In this document: piece after piece, positions 1 through 10,777 of the stretch | How positions within the stretch are numbered: the stretch's first letter is position 1 | Layout: every line of letters starts with the position of its first letter | From: Gyrodactylus bullatarudis | Lineage: Eukaryota; Platyhelminthes; Monogenea; Gyrodactylidea; Gyrodactylidae | Assembly: GCA_012064415.1 (NCBI GenBank) | Contig: SSNU01000039.1 | Location: 216,265 to 280,264 of the forward strand | Length of the DNA stretch: 64,000 bases | Direction of reading: 5' to 3' | Translations under genes and position numbers: made by a program | Notes under the pieces: generated by a model | Database searches by the model: none | What the model was told of the DNA's origin: nothing | What the model saw: only the letters and a program-made list of their open reading frames with translations

Positions 1-225
1 GGTCCATATGGACCCCAGTTACTGAAAGTGTTAGGGTAACTATAGAAGCTAACACCTAAGAAACTAAAAAAAAATTTATAAAAATATAAAGTAGGTTGCG
101 TTTTTGAATGTTTATTTTAGGAATAGAAAAAAAATTCGGATTGATAACTTTAATTTTTTCTCAGTAAAATTCAATAGTTTAATGATTGGGGTCCAATTGG
201 ACCCCATATCCAGGGCGAGGGTTAA
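1..225 (+). mobile_element. piggyBac-type element, right terminus only
   Basis: The stretch ends in AGGG followed by TTAA (222-225), the terminal motif and target site of piggyBac transposons. It carries two GGTCC...GGACC palindromes, at 1-14 and about 188-205. The same type of subterminal palindrome sits next to piggyBac transposase remnants at about 19743-19763 and 59895-59915. No transposase is seen here; the rest of the element would lie left of the window. The family is inferred from termini only. Confidence 0.55.
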
Positions 226-860
226 ATATTGAGGAATTTAGTTTTTACATTTTTGACTATACTTTTCTACAATTTTTCGTTCTTCACTATATAGGATCAA
301 TCTTGTTGTCGATATGTCTTTAGACTAAAAAGTTCACTATCTTTATAATAATCCAAATCTGGTTGAAAAATGAATGAAAAATTTTCAGAATGTCAATCTT
401 ATATACTTTTCCATATGATCAGACCATGTAAATAATTTTCAGGAGATTTTTTATTTTCACATTTTTATTTTAATTAGCCAGGAATGTGGCTATAACCAAA
501 AGAAGCCTAAATTGTTCAAGGCTCAGATTGTAACAAGAACAGACATCTGATTCGGCATCTAATTTAGAACAGATGTCATGTAACAGGCATTTCATAGATT
601 CAAGAAAAAAAATTCTAAAGAGTTGAGATCAGAAATAATTATTCTCCCTTTGATGATTGAAAAAACCTTTTGTCTGAAAGGCATGTTCAATGAACATTTC
701 GGATGGGTCTTTAAACAAATCATATCAAGATCGAACATTTTAAAATAAGGAATTGAAGAGAATAAAAATGATTTTTTCGTAAAAAATGAATATTGCCGAA
801 TAGAAGAAATTTAGAAGAATAAGAGTTTATAAATGAGTCGATGAATATGCATTTAATCTT
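226..860. other. Intergenic, no gene seen
   Basis: AT-rich sequence without a convincing ORF, splice-linked exon or recognised repeat. It ends where the first saposin cassette repeat begins (861). Confidence 0.5.
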
Positions 861-889
861 AAATTTATTGATCAAAGTTCAAATACTCC

Positions 890-1699
890 TCAGCAGAAAT
901 GAAGGTCCTGTAAAGAAAAATAGCTCAGAAGTCTGTAGCCAGCGAGATGCCAATCTACTTACCTTGCAGATGTCCTCTGATTTCTCAGCAACGTTGAAGA
1001 TTCTGTCGACAAAGTCATTGCACTGAATAAGAAAAGAGTGAGTTATCTCATATTAGAGGAAGATGGAGCAACACTCACCTCGTCTTCCAAGCGGACGGCG
1101 TCAATGCACTTCTGAAGTATTGATGGCTTGGCTTGCTGAGTTATTTTCATCTCGCGGAAGATCAGGACGATTGGTTCCACGAACTTGCACATGCGGCACT
1201 GGAACTTTGGCTCCAAAACTGAACAAGAGTCACTACTTGGTAACTTACATGTGTTTGAGGCGGGACCGCTGCAGAAGTTGACAGCCTCGCAGATTCCGTT
1301 GAGCTTATTGTTAGCGATATCCTCGAATATTCCTCTGAAGATTTCCTTGTTTTCTTTCCAGCACTGCTTTCAATCAGGAAGAGACAACTCACCGTAACTT
1401 GGTCAACGATGCTCTCGTGCTTTACCTTGCACATCTCGAGGACGAAGGGCTCGAGTTGGTTGTTGACTTGATAATGGATGACTTCCTTCATTCTCCCAGT
1501 GAAGGTGTTGCAGATTTTGCATCCACTGCCTGCAGAGAAAGAAGACTCAGAAGTGTTCAGCCTGAGACGACTGGAAACTCACCATCGTCACTGCGGACCA
1601 AAAGGCTGGAGACGAGGACGACTGAAAAATAGATCGTTACCAAATAAAAGCGGGCATGCTCAGTGAGAACTCACAAAAGAGTGTGCTGATGAATTTCAT
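890..1699 (-). CDS. Secreted two-SapB saposin-like protein, type A, copy 1
   Basis: Seven exons, the exact reverse complement of the copy at 9526-10335, where positions are easiest to follow. Coding exons are 25, 39, 137, 115, 140, 60 and 18 nt, giving 177 aa. A hydrophobic signal peptide (about residues 1-18) precedes two SapB domains. Each domain keeps all six cysteines: C-x2-C at the start, a central pair, and a closing pair. SapB proteins bind or perturb lipids, and secreted ones often act in digestion or defence; which applies here is unknown. Introns are 29-56 nt. A TATA box at 1737-1744 lies 38 bp from the start codon and AATAAA at 863-868 follows the stop. Divergent to the type B gene at 2079. 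Confidence 0.85.
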
Positions 1700-2078
1700 T
1701 TCAAACTTGGTTCTCCAATAACTTTTGAATGTCACATATTTATATGCCTTTAGTTGGGGAGCAATCTCTGTCTGCTGTTTGCTTTATTATGCTAGGACAA
1801 TCTCCATTATTGACCCTCTTTAAAATCGATCAACTAGAAATTCTAAGTAATCATTAATCTTTGAGTAACCACTCTCCGTCTTTCTGTGGTGAAGTTTGAA
1901 TTCTTTCCCAATCAACGAGTTTCTTAGCCAAATAAACAATTCATTTAGTCTAATAATACGTGGATTGTGTCAATAGCGTCATGTAAAAGATTCCTTGAAT
2001 GATCGCAATGGAAAACAAACACTATGAATTTTCTTATAAATATTGAGGAGGGAGAGTAACTCTGAAAAAAGGAAAGTC
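1700..2078. promoter_or_regulatory. Shared bidirectional promoter of the saposin pair, copy 1
   Basis: The 379 bp between two divergent start codons contain TATAAATA on the plus strand (2035-2042) and the same octamer on the minus strand (1737-1744). Each lies 37-38 bp from its own ATG. The matched geometry predicts very short 5' UTRs and coordinated expression. This is inference from spacing. Confidence 0.65.
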
Positions 2079-2867
2079 ATGAAGTTCTTCGTTATCACCG
2101 CTCGTAAGTCCTCGATGAGTCTGATGTTCTTCTAGTGCTCTTGGTGTCCGTCATCTCTGCTGATGACAGTCAGAGCTGCAGAATCTGCAAAGAGTACGGC
2201 AAAAAGTTTGCCCACAACATCATGTCGACCGCCGAATACTTCAACAGAGGTCTCACTTACTTCGACATGGAGAAGCCAACTTCATTGAATGTAAGCTGAG
2301 AATATTCTGATGATCTTGCCTAGAAACTCAAGGAGACTTACCCCTTCTTCTACAACTACGCCACAGGAATCTCAGACGAATACATTGAATTCTTCTGCGA
2401 GGTAAGTTATCGATTACTTCTCACAGGATCGTTAGAGTATCGACATGTGCAAAGGAGATTTCAACTTGGAAAGTGAGTCATTCATCTGTTTTCTTCTGAG
2501 TTTATCATCAACATCTAAAGAATTATAACATAAAACTAATAATTATTTCAAGTTTTCCACAACAAATCCGGCTGCAGTGTCTGCAAAGTCATCGAGGCCC
2601 CAATCAAGGCAGTTGCTGACATGGGTCTCCTCGATCTTCTCGCCGCCCAAGCCGTCCAGATCTGCTCAAACATGAAACTGATCAACCCAGAAGACGTAAG
2701 TTGCCGAATAGAGTAACCTTGATGGTTTTCTAGTGTAGCCTGATTGTCAGTAAAATGTCAAAGAAGATGAATGAGTTCGGATATCTCTGCGACGTAAGTT
2801 TACACATCTCCCCCATAGACAGCCCCATAACCTGTGTCTCCTCTTGCAGGGCTCCGCTCTTTGCTAA
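2079..2867 (+). CDS. Secreted two-SapB saposin-like protein, type B, copy 1
   Basis: Exons 2079-2103, 2136-2290, 2324-2401, 2436-2472, 2553-2695, 2734-2793 and 2850-2867 join in frame to 171 aa. Introns are 32, 33, 34, 80, 38 and 56 nt. The signal peptide is about residues 1-17. The C-terminal SapB domain has all six cysteines. The N-terminal one keeps only the outer C-x2-C and the late C...C, so it lacks the inner disulfide pair. The first (25 nt) and last two exons (60 and 18 nt) match the type A gene in length and phase, so the two are paralogues. TATAAATA at 2035 and AATAAA at 2880-2885 frame the transcript. Function beyond lipid or membrane interaction is not shown. Confidence 0.87.
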
Positions 2868-3370
2868 TCGATTTGGATAAATAAACAGCCATATCTTTCT
2901 GATTTTCATATTCAATTATTCTGATGATCTTAACTCATTGAGTTTTCCATACATAGTCTAGGAATCAAAGTTAGGTTATCTTTTGATTACTCAGTTGAGT
3001 GAATTTGGCTGATTTCCGCTCTGCTTCTGACAAAGAATTAGGTTCTATTTCGATTTACTTATGTCTTTTAGAATAACCAAATTAATTCATCTATTGGCCT
3101 ATTTTATCCGTAGCTTCTTTTAAGCTAATTCTCTAGTCTTTCAAGCAATTATCATTTTCTTGATTCGATCTATTGATTTGAAATAGATTGCTATAATAAG
3201 TTAAACAATAGCCATTTGGAGGTTTCAGAGGACAAAATACAGTGTTTACTCAAGAAATGGACTATTTATCAAGTGAGATATCCGTTCATGGATGCTCTAG
3301 CAGTAGCGGTCAATACGAAGAGGGAATTAGAACGACTTTCAGCTTTTTAATTTCCAGTTCGGGGGCCGAA

Positions 3371-3992
3371 CAAAAATTTCCAATTTTAAAAATAAATTTA
3401 AGCTTTCTGTTGCGTAGCATCAGCTTTTAGCCGTACTCTTGCCTAGAACACTCTTTCTACAATTCAACCCTTTCAATTCAAAATTCATTTTTATCAGTCG
3501 TAAACAAGATTTTCATGTCGTTTCAGTGTCTTGATGTGAAAAACTATTTTCCATAGAAAGAATGGAGTTTGAGATTTCTCATACACCAAAACTGGGGCAC
3601 AACTGTATATGCCTTATACACCTTCGAGTACATCATACCATTCCACTATTTTTTGGAAGTTACGACTGATTTGTCATTCCACAATTAATGTTTCTCTTTT
3701 GGTTATTGACTGTTATTTGAATAAGTTGATAATATTGAAGCACAGCCAATTTAGGCAATAATAAAGAGTTGTAAATAATCAAAAAAGAGTGATTTCTGGC
3801 TAAAATCTAAGTTCTAATAATAATCAGTTGAAATAAAGGTGCTGCATATAAGAACACTATCAAATCTGTAAACAGCAAGATCCCCAATCAGAAACTCTAA
3901 TAAATTCGAAATAAATTCAACTATAAATCGTATCTGTTCTTTTGTTTCTAAAAGAATATATTAGTGAGAAAGATGAATGATTTTTTTGCTGA
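3371..3992. other. Spacer between cassettes 1 and 2
   Basis: No gene seen. Its right part (about 3580-3992) recurs inverted at about 10365-10777 as the flank of the third cassette copy. Its part at 3449-3513 recurs at 7651-7715, beyond the Penelope island of copy 2. Confidence 0.7.
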
Positions 3993-4021
3993 AAATTTAT
4001 TGATCAAAGTTCAAATACTCC

Positions 4022-4831
4022 TCAGCAGAAATGAAGGTCCTGTAAAGAAAAATAGCTCAGAAGTCTGTAGCCAGCGAGATGCCAATCTACTTACCTTGCA
4101 GATGTCCTCTGATTTCTCAGCAACGTTGAAGATTCTGTCGACAAAGTCATTGCACTGAATAAGAAAAGAGTGAGTTATCTCATATTAGAGGAAGATGGAG
4201 CAACACTCACCTCGTCTTCCAAGCGGACGGCGTCAATGCACTTCTGAAGTATTGATGGCTTGGCTTGCTGAGTTATTTTCATCTCGCGGAAGATCAGGAC
4301 GATTGGTTCCACGAACTTGCACATGCGGCACTGGAACTTTGGCTCCAAAACTGAACAAGAGTCACTACTTGGTAACTTACATGTGTTTGAGGCGGGACCG
4401 CTGCAGAAGTTGACAGCCTCGCAGATTCCGTTGAGCTTATTGTTAGCGATATCCTCGAATATTCCTCTGAAGATTTCCTTGTTTTCTTTCCAGCACTGCT
4501 TTCAATCAGGAAGAGACAACTCACCGTAACTTGGTCAACGATGCTCTCGTGCTTTACCTTGCACATCTCGAGGACGAAGGGCTCGAGTTGGTTGTTGACT
4601 TGATAATGGATGACTTCCTTCATTCTCCCAGTGAAGGTGTTGCAGATTTTGCATCCACTGCCTGCAGAGAAAGAAGACTCAGAAGTGTTCAGCCTGAGAC
4701 GACTGGAAACTCACCATCGTCACTGCGGACCAAAAGGCTGGAGACGAGGACGACTGAAAAATAGATCGTTACCAAATAAAAGCGGGCATGCTCAGTGAGA
4801 ACTCACAAAAGAGTGTGCTGATGAATTTCAT
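4022..4831 (-). CDS. Secreted two-SapB saposin-like protein, type A, copy 2
   Basis: Identical in every compared position to the gene at 890-1699 and to the inverted copy at 9526-10335: seven exons, 177 aa, signal peptide and two six-cysteine SapB domains. The polyadenylation signal is at 3995-4000. Introns are conserved as exactly as exons, so the duplication is recent or kept homogeneous by gene conversion. Confidence 0.85.
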
Positions 4832-5210
4832 TTCAAACTTGGTTCTCCAATAACTTTTGAATGTCACATATTTATATGCCTTTAGTTGGGGAGCAATCTC
4901 TGTCTGCTGTTTGCTTTATTATGCTAGGACAATCTCCATTATTGACCCTCTTTAAAATCGATCAACTAGAAATTCTAAGTAATCATTAATCTTTGAGTAA
5001 CCACTCTCCGTCTTTCTGTGGTGAAGTTTGAATTCTTTCCCAATCAACGAGTTTCTTAGCCAAATAAACAATTCATTTAGTCTAATAATACGTGGATTGT
5101 GTCAATAGCGTCATGTAAAAGATTCCTTGAATGATCGCAATGGAAAACAAACACTATGAATTTTCTTATAAATATTGAGGAGGGAGAGTAACTCTGAAAA
5201 AAGGAAAGTC
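4832..5210. promoter_or_regulatory. Shared bidirectional promoter, copy 2
   Basis: Same sequence as 1700-2078, with TATAAATA at 5167-5174 (plus) and 4869-4876 (minus). The type A arm of it is preserved in the third copy up to 4922, where the inverted copy breaks off. Confidence 0.65.
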
Positions 5211-5999
5211 ATGAAGTTCTTCGTTATCACCGCTCGTAAGTCCTCGATGAGTCTGATGTTCTTCTAGTGCTCTTGGTGTCCGTCATCTCTGCTGATGACA
5301 GTCAGAGCTGCAGAATCTGCAAAGAGTACGGCAAAAAGTTTGCCCACAACATCATGTCGACCGCCGAATACTTCAACAGAGGTCTCACTTACTTCGACAT
5401 GGAGAAGCCAACTTCATTGAATGTAAGCTGAGAATATTCTGATGATCTTGCCTAGAAACTCAAGGAGACTTACCCCTTCTTCTACAACTACGCCACAGGA
5501 ATCTCAGACGAATACATTGAATTCTTCTGCGAGGTAAGTTATCGATTACTTCTCACAGGATCGTTAGAGTATCGACATGTGCAAAGGAGATTTCAACTTG
5601 GAAAGTGAGTCATTCATCTGTTTTCTTCTGAGTTTATCATCAACATCTAAAGAATTATAACATAAAACTAATAATTATTTCAAGTTTTCCACAACAAATC
5701 CGGCTGCAGTGTCTGCAAAGTCATCGAGGCCCCAATCAAGGCAGTTGCTGACATGGGTCTCCTCGATCTTCTCGCCGCCCAAGCCGTCCAGATCTGCTCA
5801 AACATGAAACTGATCAACCCAGAAGACGTAAGTTGCCGAATAGAGTAACCTTGATGGTTTTCTAGTGTAGCCTGATTGTCAGTAAAATGTCAAAGAAGAT
5901 GAATGAGTTCGGATATCTCTGCGACGTAAGTTTACACATCTCCCCCATAGACAGCCCCATAACCTGTGTCTCCTCTTGCAGGGCTCCGCTCTTTGCTAA
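5211..5999 (+). CDS. Secreted two-SapB saposin-like protein, type B, copy 2
   Basis: Exons at 5211-5235, 5268-5422, 5456-5533, 5568-5604, 5685-5827, 5866-5925 and 5982-5999. This is the same 171-aa product and the same short introns as the gene at 2079. AATAAA lies 13 bp after the stop codon. No coding difference from copy 1 was found. Confidence 0.87.
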
Positions 6000-6502
6000 T
6001 CGATTTGGATAAATAAACAGCCATATCTTTCTGATTTTCATATTCAATTATTCTGATGATCTTAACTCATTGAGTTTTCCATACATAGTCTAGGAATCAA
6101 AGTTAGGTTATCTTTTGATTACTCAGTTGAGTGAATTTGGCTGATTTCCGCTCTGCTTCTGACAAAGAATTAGGTTCTATTTCGATTTACTTATGTCTTT
6201 TAGAATAACCAAATTAATTCATCTATTGGCCTATTTTATCCGTAGCTTCTTTTAAGCTAATTCTCTAGTCTTTCAAGCAATTATCATTTTCTTGATTCGA
6301 TCTATTGATTTGAAATAGATTGCTATAATAAGTTAAACAATAGCCATTTGGAGGTTTCAGAGGACAAAATACAGTGTTTACTCAAGAAATGGACTATTTA
6401 TCAAGTGAGATATCCGTTCATGGATGCTCTAGCAGTAGCGGTCAATACGAAGAGGGAATTAGAACGACTTTCAGCTTTTTAATTTCCAGTTCGGGGGCCG
6501 AC

Positions 6503-6725
6503 CAAAATTTCCAATAGTCTTTCTACATAATCTCGAACCAAGTAGTTCTCAGGGAGCCAGATTGACTATAACGTTGTTCGCTTGCTGCCTGACTATGTTG
6601 TATTCTGGCTTTTATTGGTCTATCTGTATAAGAAGAAAAAGGAGAGAAAGGTGTAGTATTTCTTAAAAGTCCTAAGAATAAGGATTATAAAAATTATATT
6701 GATTGTTATAGTAATCAGAATTATT
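6503..6725 (-). mobile_element. Penelope-like element, 3' tail fragment
   Basis: Reverse complement of the tail at about 7500-7640. In reverse it encodes an Asn/Tyr-rich stretch followed by a segment containing RPFSPFSSYTDRPIQAR, then a short 3' tail. Related tails recur at 21425-21560, 24390-24525 and 58625-58800. Elsewhere this tail follows a GIY-YIG endonuclease reading frame. Confidence 0.6.
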
Positions 6726-6728
6726 AGA

Positions 6729-7131
6729 TTAATAGCTCTGATAATATAATTCATCACTTGAAAGAACATTAAAATTAAGATTAGAATAAAAAACATTTTG
6801 ATTACCCTGATAAAAATAGTTCGGACTCACACAATTTTTCGAATACACCTCGTATTTTTCTTCTGGCGTAAGATTTTTCAAAAAACTTGAGATACTCAAA
6901 CCCTGTGTGTCCAATCAAAACATAAACCAATTAGATTTCTTTTCAACTTTAATCAATCAAATCTAACCAACGATTTCCAATATATATATCCGTCTCATTA
7001 CCATTAACAACCTCGTTTAGTTTAATCTTTATAGACTCCAAAATCATATTTTTATACTTATTTCTCATGTTTTCTAGACTTCTGACGTCATTAATATAAT
7101 ATAATATGATAATACAAAAGAAAATTTTCAT
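6729..7131 (-). CDS. Possible small secreted protein, unknown family
   Basis: The upstream segment opens at an ATG (7131) with a hydrophobic leader (KIFFCIIILYYI) and continues for about 50 codons. A second ORF (about 6914-6729) contains LTPEEKYEVY and a single cysteine, and ends at a TAA on the edge of the Penelope tail. A ~45-70-nt intron ending at an acacacag acceptor near 6907 could join the two, but the donor is weak and a stop precedes one candidate. It sits between two oppositely oriented Penelope tails, so it may be captured or pseudogenic. No family recognised. Confidence 0.3.
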
Positions 7132-7309
7132 AATAATTTTAATAATTTTGTTTTTGATTTTAATAATATTGTTTCAATGGATTTTTCCTAATTAAGTATT
7201 GATATATCTTTGGTATTAAAAAAATTTGGTATTAAGACTATTTTTAGGATATCTAATAAAATAGGAAATTTTTAACTGAAATACAAAAATTAGGCCTAGA
7301 TAAGATTCA

Positions 7310-7665
7310 ATTATTTATAAAATAGCTTGCTCATGTGAAAAATCTTACATAGGTCGAACAGAAAGAAATTTTGAAATTAGATGTAAGAAACACAAAAAGG
7401 CTATAAAAAAAGTACAAGTAGACAAGTCAGCACTAGCTAAACACTGGGCTGATAATCCAGGTCATATTATAGATTTTAATGACGTTAGAAGTCTAGAAAT
7501 TATTAATCTAATAATTCTGATTACTATAACAATCAATATAATTTTTATAATCCTTATTTTTTAAGAAATACTAGACCTTTCTCTCCTTTTTCTTCTTATA
7601 CAGATAGACCAATACAAGCCAGAATACAACATAGTCAGGCAGCAAGCGAACTCTTTCTACAATTT
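7310..7665 (+). mobile_element. Penelope-like element fragment with GIY-YIG endonuclease
   Basis: A reading frame from about 7320 encodes the zinc-linked start of the Penelope endonuclease: ACSCEKSYIGRTERNFEIRC, then a KHW motif. After a frame change it gives the element's C-terminal tail RNTRPFSPFSSYTDRP. Penelope-like elements are retroelements with a reverse transcriptase and this nuclease; the reverse transcriptase is absent here. The tail is an inverted repeat of 6503-6725. Confidence 0.75.
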
Positions 7666-9434
7666 CACCCGTTCATTTCAAATTTCATTTTTATCTGTCC
7701 TAAACAAGATTTTCAGAATTAGATAAAATCAAATCTTTATCCTTAGATAATAAGATTAGAGAATCCCTCTTTGTTGATGTACTGCATGCATCAGTGTAAA
7801 TATTTTTCATCAAAATAAAAATAAAAACTTCAATAACACACCTCTTTGATAGTGAATGGTTAATTAAACGCCGCTACGTCAAGAACCATGCATGCCTTGA
7901 AAGGTTTTTAATTTTAAAATTATATGATATATTTAAACATAAATCAAGATGAAATATCAGCGAGAATACAATCATCGTTGCTTGTTTTTTTTAAACTTCA
8001 ATCAAAACTCCTCTGAAATTGATTACTTCTGTATATTATTATCAGATTTGGGATTTTGATTTATTCATAATTGAAAAAAATTGATATTCGGCTTAGATTT
8101 GGTCATTTTCCTCGAGATAAAAGCTAAAATATTTCCTCCTAATCATCTCAAGTGAAATAAGTCTTACGGATGAGCTATTTCTATTAAAAGCCTCTAATTT
8201 TTAATGACTACTCGAAAGTAATAATATCAATTTTGAGATTAATTTTACTGAAAAAAAACTGAGAATAAAATAGCCTCGAAATTTCAAATTCTTCTTTATT
8301 TTGGCAACTTTTCAGTTATTTTTTTAAACGATCAGCTCCTATTCTATTTGGCTAGCATCCGGGTCAAACTTGACCAAAAACAGAGGTGTTGGCAAAATTA
8401 AACTCTATCTCGTTTCATTGAATACAATTACATTTCAAAAATTCATATCTATCATCCATATTGACAGATATTATTGATAAGTTTGTATCGTCATTCGGTC
8501 ATGTGTAAGAACATATAAATTGTATATATGATATAAATTTGAATTTCTTTATTACTGAATCAATATAGCAGACAAAGTTAGCATACGTGTATTACAAAAC
8601 AATGCATTTTAATTATTTAAATTGAATTTATTTGTCCCAACAAGGCAGAATATGTGAAATGCGGGCATGCTACGATTGGTTTTTGTTGTTTGAGGGAAGC
8701 TGTCAATACTCTTTTTTGTTGGGGAACTTTGCTGTCTGAAGAAATTAATGTATTTCTTCGTGTTGACAGCTACGTACTTTGGCCTAAAAAAATATAGATA
8801 TTTCGTCATTTTTCCTGTTCTTCAAACTTTTGATGAATAATGCCCTACATCTGTAGCGCCAGTAATGTTCAACGAATAAATCACTATCCTTTCTGAGCTG
8901 TTCTCGAAATTTTTTGTTAAGAATTTTACCTACGAGATAGAACAGGAATTTTGCAAAAAAGATTGAACTGTTCTTGTAATTTGATCACTTGAACAAAATG
9001 TGATTGAGATAAATAAAAATTATTTGGCTCAATATTAATCTGATTTTAAGTTTATAGAAAAAGACCGCCATCCCAATAGACAATACCATTCTGGACAAAA
9101 TTCAATTAACTATGGAATTATCTGAAAATCTATTTTAATATTTCAAAGTACATGGAAACTTTTTTTTTAATATTCCTAAAAAAATAGCAGCACAAAAACT
9201 ATCTTTGCCTGATGATACATAGTATTTTGAAACATTAGATAGCCGGTCGAAACTTAAAACTTGGAAGGAATATAGAAATTCGGAAACTAGAAAAAATGAT
9301 GGGAAATAGTAGGGAAAAATTGATAGAGAAAATAAGTAAATGGTTCAAACATAAAAATATACTATCCAATCTTATCATATTTTATATTAAAGATTGAAAC
9401 ATACAAATATTGAAAATAAAATCGAAGAATTTCC
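7666..9434. other. Intergenic, no gene seen
   Basis: After about 50 bp homologous to 3463-3513, this is AT-rich sequence with no convincing exon. The ORF-sized stretches here lack family features. Confidence 0.5.
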
Positions 9435-10777
9435 ATAATAAAGCAAACAGCAGACAGAGATTGCTCCCCAACTAAAGGCATATAAATATGTGACATTCAA
9501 AAGTTATTGGAGAACCAAGTTTGAAATGAAATTCATCAGCACACTCTTTTGTGAGTTCTCACTGAGCATGCCCGCTTTTATTTGGTAACGATCTATTTTT
9601 CAGTCGTCCTCGTCTCCAGCCTTTTGGTCCGCAGTGACGATGGTGAGTTTCCAGTCGTCTCAGGCTGAACACTTCTGAGTCTTCTTTCTCTGCAGGCAGT
9701 GGATGCAAAATCTGCAACACCTTCACTGGGAGAATGAAGGAAGTCATCCATTATCAAGTCAACAACCAACTCGAGCCCTTCGTCCTCGAGATGTGCAAGG
9801 TAAAGCACGAGAGCATCGTTGACCAAGTTACGGTGAGTTGTCTCTTCCTGATTGAAAGCAGTGCTGGAAAGAAAACAAGGAAATCTTCAGAGGAATATTC
9901 GAGGATATCGCTAACAATAAGCTCAACGGAATCTGCGAGGCTGTCAACTTCTGCAGCGGTCCCGCCTCAAACACATGTAAGTTACCAAGTAGTGACTCTT
10001 GTTCAGTTTTGGAGCCAAAGTTCCAGTGCCGCATGTGCAAGTTCGTGGAACCAATCGTCCTGATCTTCCGCGAGATGAAAATAACTCAGCAAGCCAAGCC
10101 ATCAATACTTCAGAAGTGCATTGACGCCGTCCGCTTGGAAGACGAGGTGAGTGTTGCTCCATCTTCCTCTAATATGAGATAACTCACTCTTTTCTTATTC
10201 AGTGCAATGACTTTGTCGACAGAATCTTCAACGTTGCTGAGAAATCAGAGGACATCTGCAAGGTAAGTAGATTGGCATCTCGCTGGCTACAGACTTCTGA
10301 GCTATTTTTCTTTACAGGACCTTCATTTCTGCTGAGGAGTATTTGAACTTTGATCAATAAATTTTCAGCAAAAAAATCATTCATCTTTCTCACTAATATA
10401 TTCTTTTAGAAACAAAAGAACAGATACGATTTATAGTTGAATTTATTTCGAATTTATTAGAGTTTCTGATTGGGGATCTTGCTGTTTACAGATTTGATAG
10501 TGTTCTTATATGCAGCACCTTTATTTCAACTGATTATTATTCGAACTTAGATTTTAGCCAGAAATCACTCTTTTTTGATTATTTACAACTCTTTATTATT
10601 GCCTGAATTGGCTGTGCTTCAATATTATCAACTTATTCAAATAACAGTCAATAACCAAAAGAGAAACATTAATTGTGGAATGACAAATCAATCGTAACTT
10701 CCAAAAAATAGTGGAATGGTATGATGTATTCGAAGGTGTATAAGGCATATACAGTTGTGCCCCAGTTTTGGTGTATG
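9435..10777. repeat. Saposin cassette copy 3, inverted and partial
   Basis: Reverse complement of 3580-4922. It includes the type A gene, its TATA side of the promoter and about 400 bp of 3' flank, but not the type B partner. Ends are sharp: after 10777 and before 9435 similarity to the other copies stops. Confidence 0.9.
9526..10335 (+). CDS. Secreted two-SapB saposin-like protein, type A, copy 3
   Basis: Exons 9526-9550, 9604-9642, 9696-9832, 9862-9976, 10007-10146, 10203-10262 and 10318-10335 give 177 aa with phases that all agree. Introns are 53, 53, 29, 30, 56 and 55 nt, each GT-AG. The signal peptide (MKFISTLFFVLVSSLL) is followed by SapB 1 starting at CKIC and SapB 2 starting at CRMC. 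Both keep six cysteines; the protein ends on the last cysteine plus stop. TATAAATA at 9481-9488, AATAAA at 10357-10362. It has lost its divergent partner but retains its own core promoter. Confidence 0.88.

Larger units (their letters stand above)
861..3370. repeat. Saposin cassette copy 1 (direct repeat, period 3132 bp)
   Basis: A 2.5-kb unit that recurs at 3993-6502 with every compared exon, intron and promoter block identical. It runs from just outside the polyadenylation signal of the minus-strand gene (863-868) to about 500 bp beyond the plus-strand gene. It holds two divergent SapB genes. Homology is lost at about 3370/6502, where the second copy is interrupted by Penelope sequence, and resumes as 3449-3513 versus 7651-7715. 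The duplication therefore predates that insertion. Confidence 0.92.
3993..6502. repeat. Saposin cassette copy 2 (direct repeat)
   Basis: Second 2.5-kb unit, offset from copy 1 by exactly 3132 bp throughout. At 6502 it stops abruptly where inverted Penelope-like sequence begins. Confidence 0.92.

Noticed and set aside
841..1666. Several overlapping ORFs of 60-109 codons on both strands in each saposin cassette
   Set aside because: They run across the short introns of the type A gene or in other frames; only the spliced minus-strand product has a signal peptide and SapB cysteine spacing.
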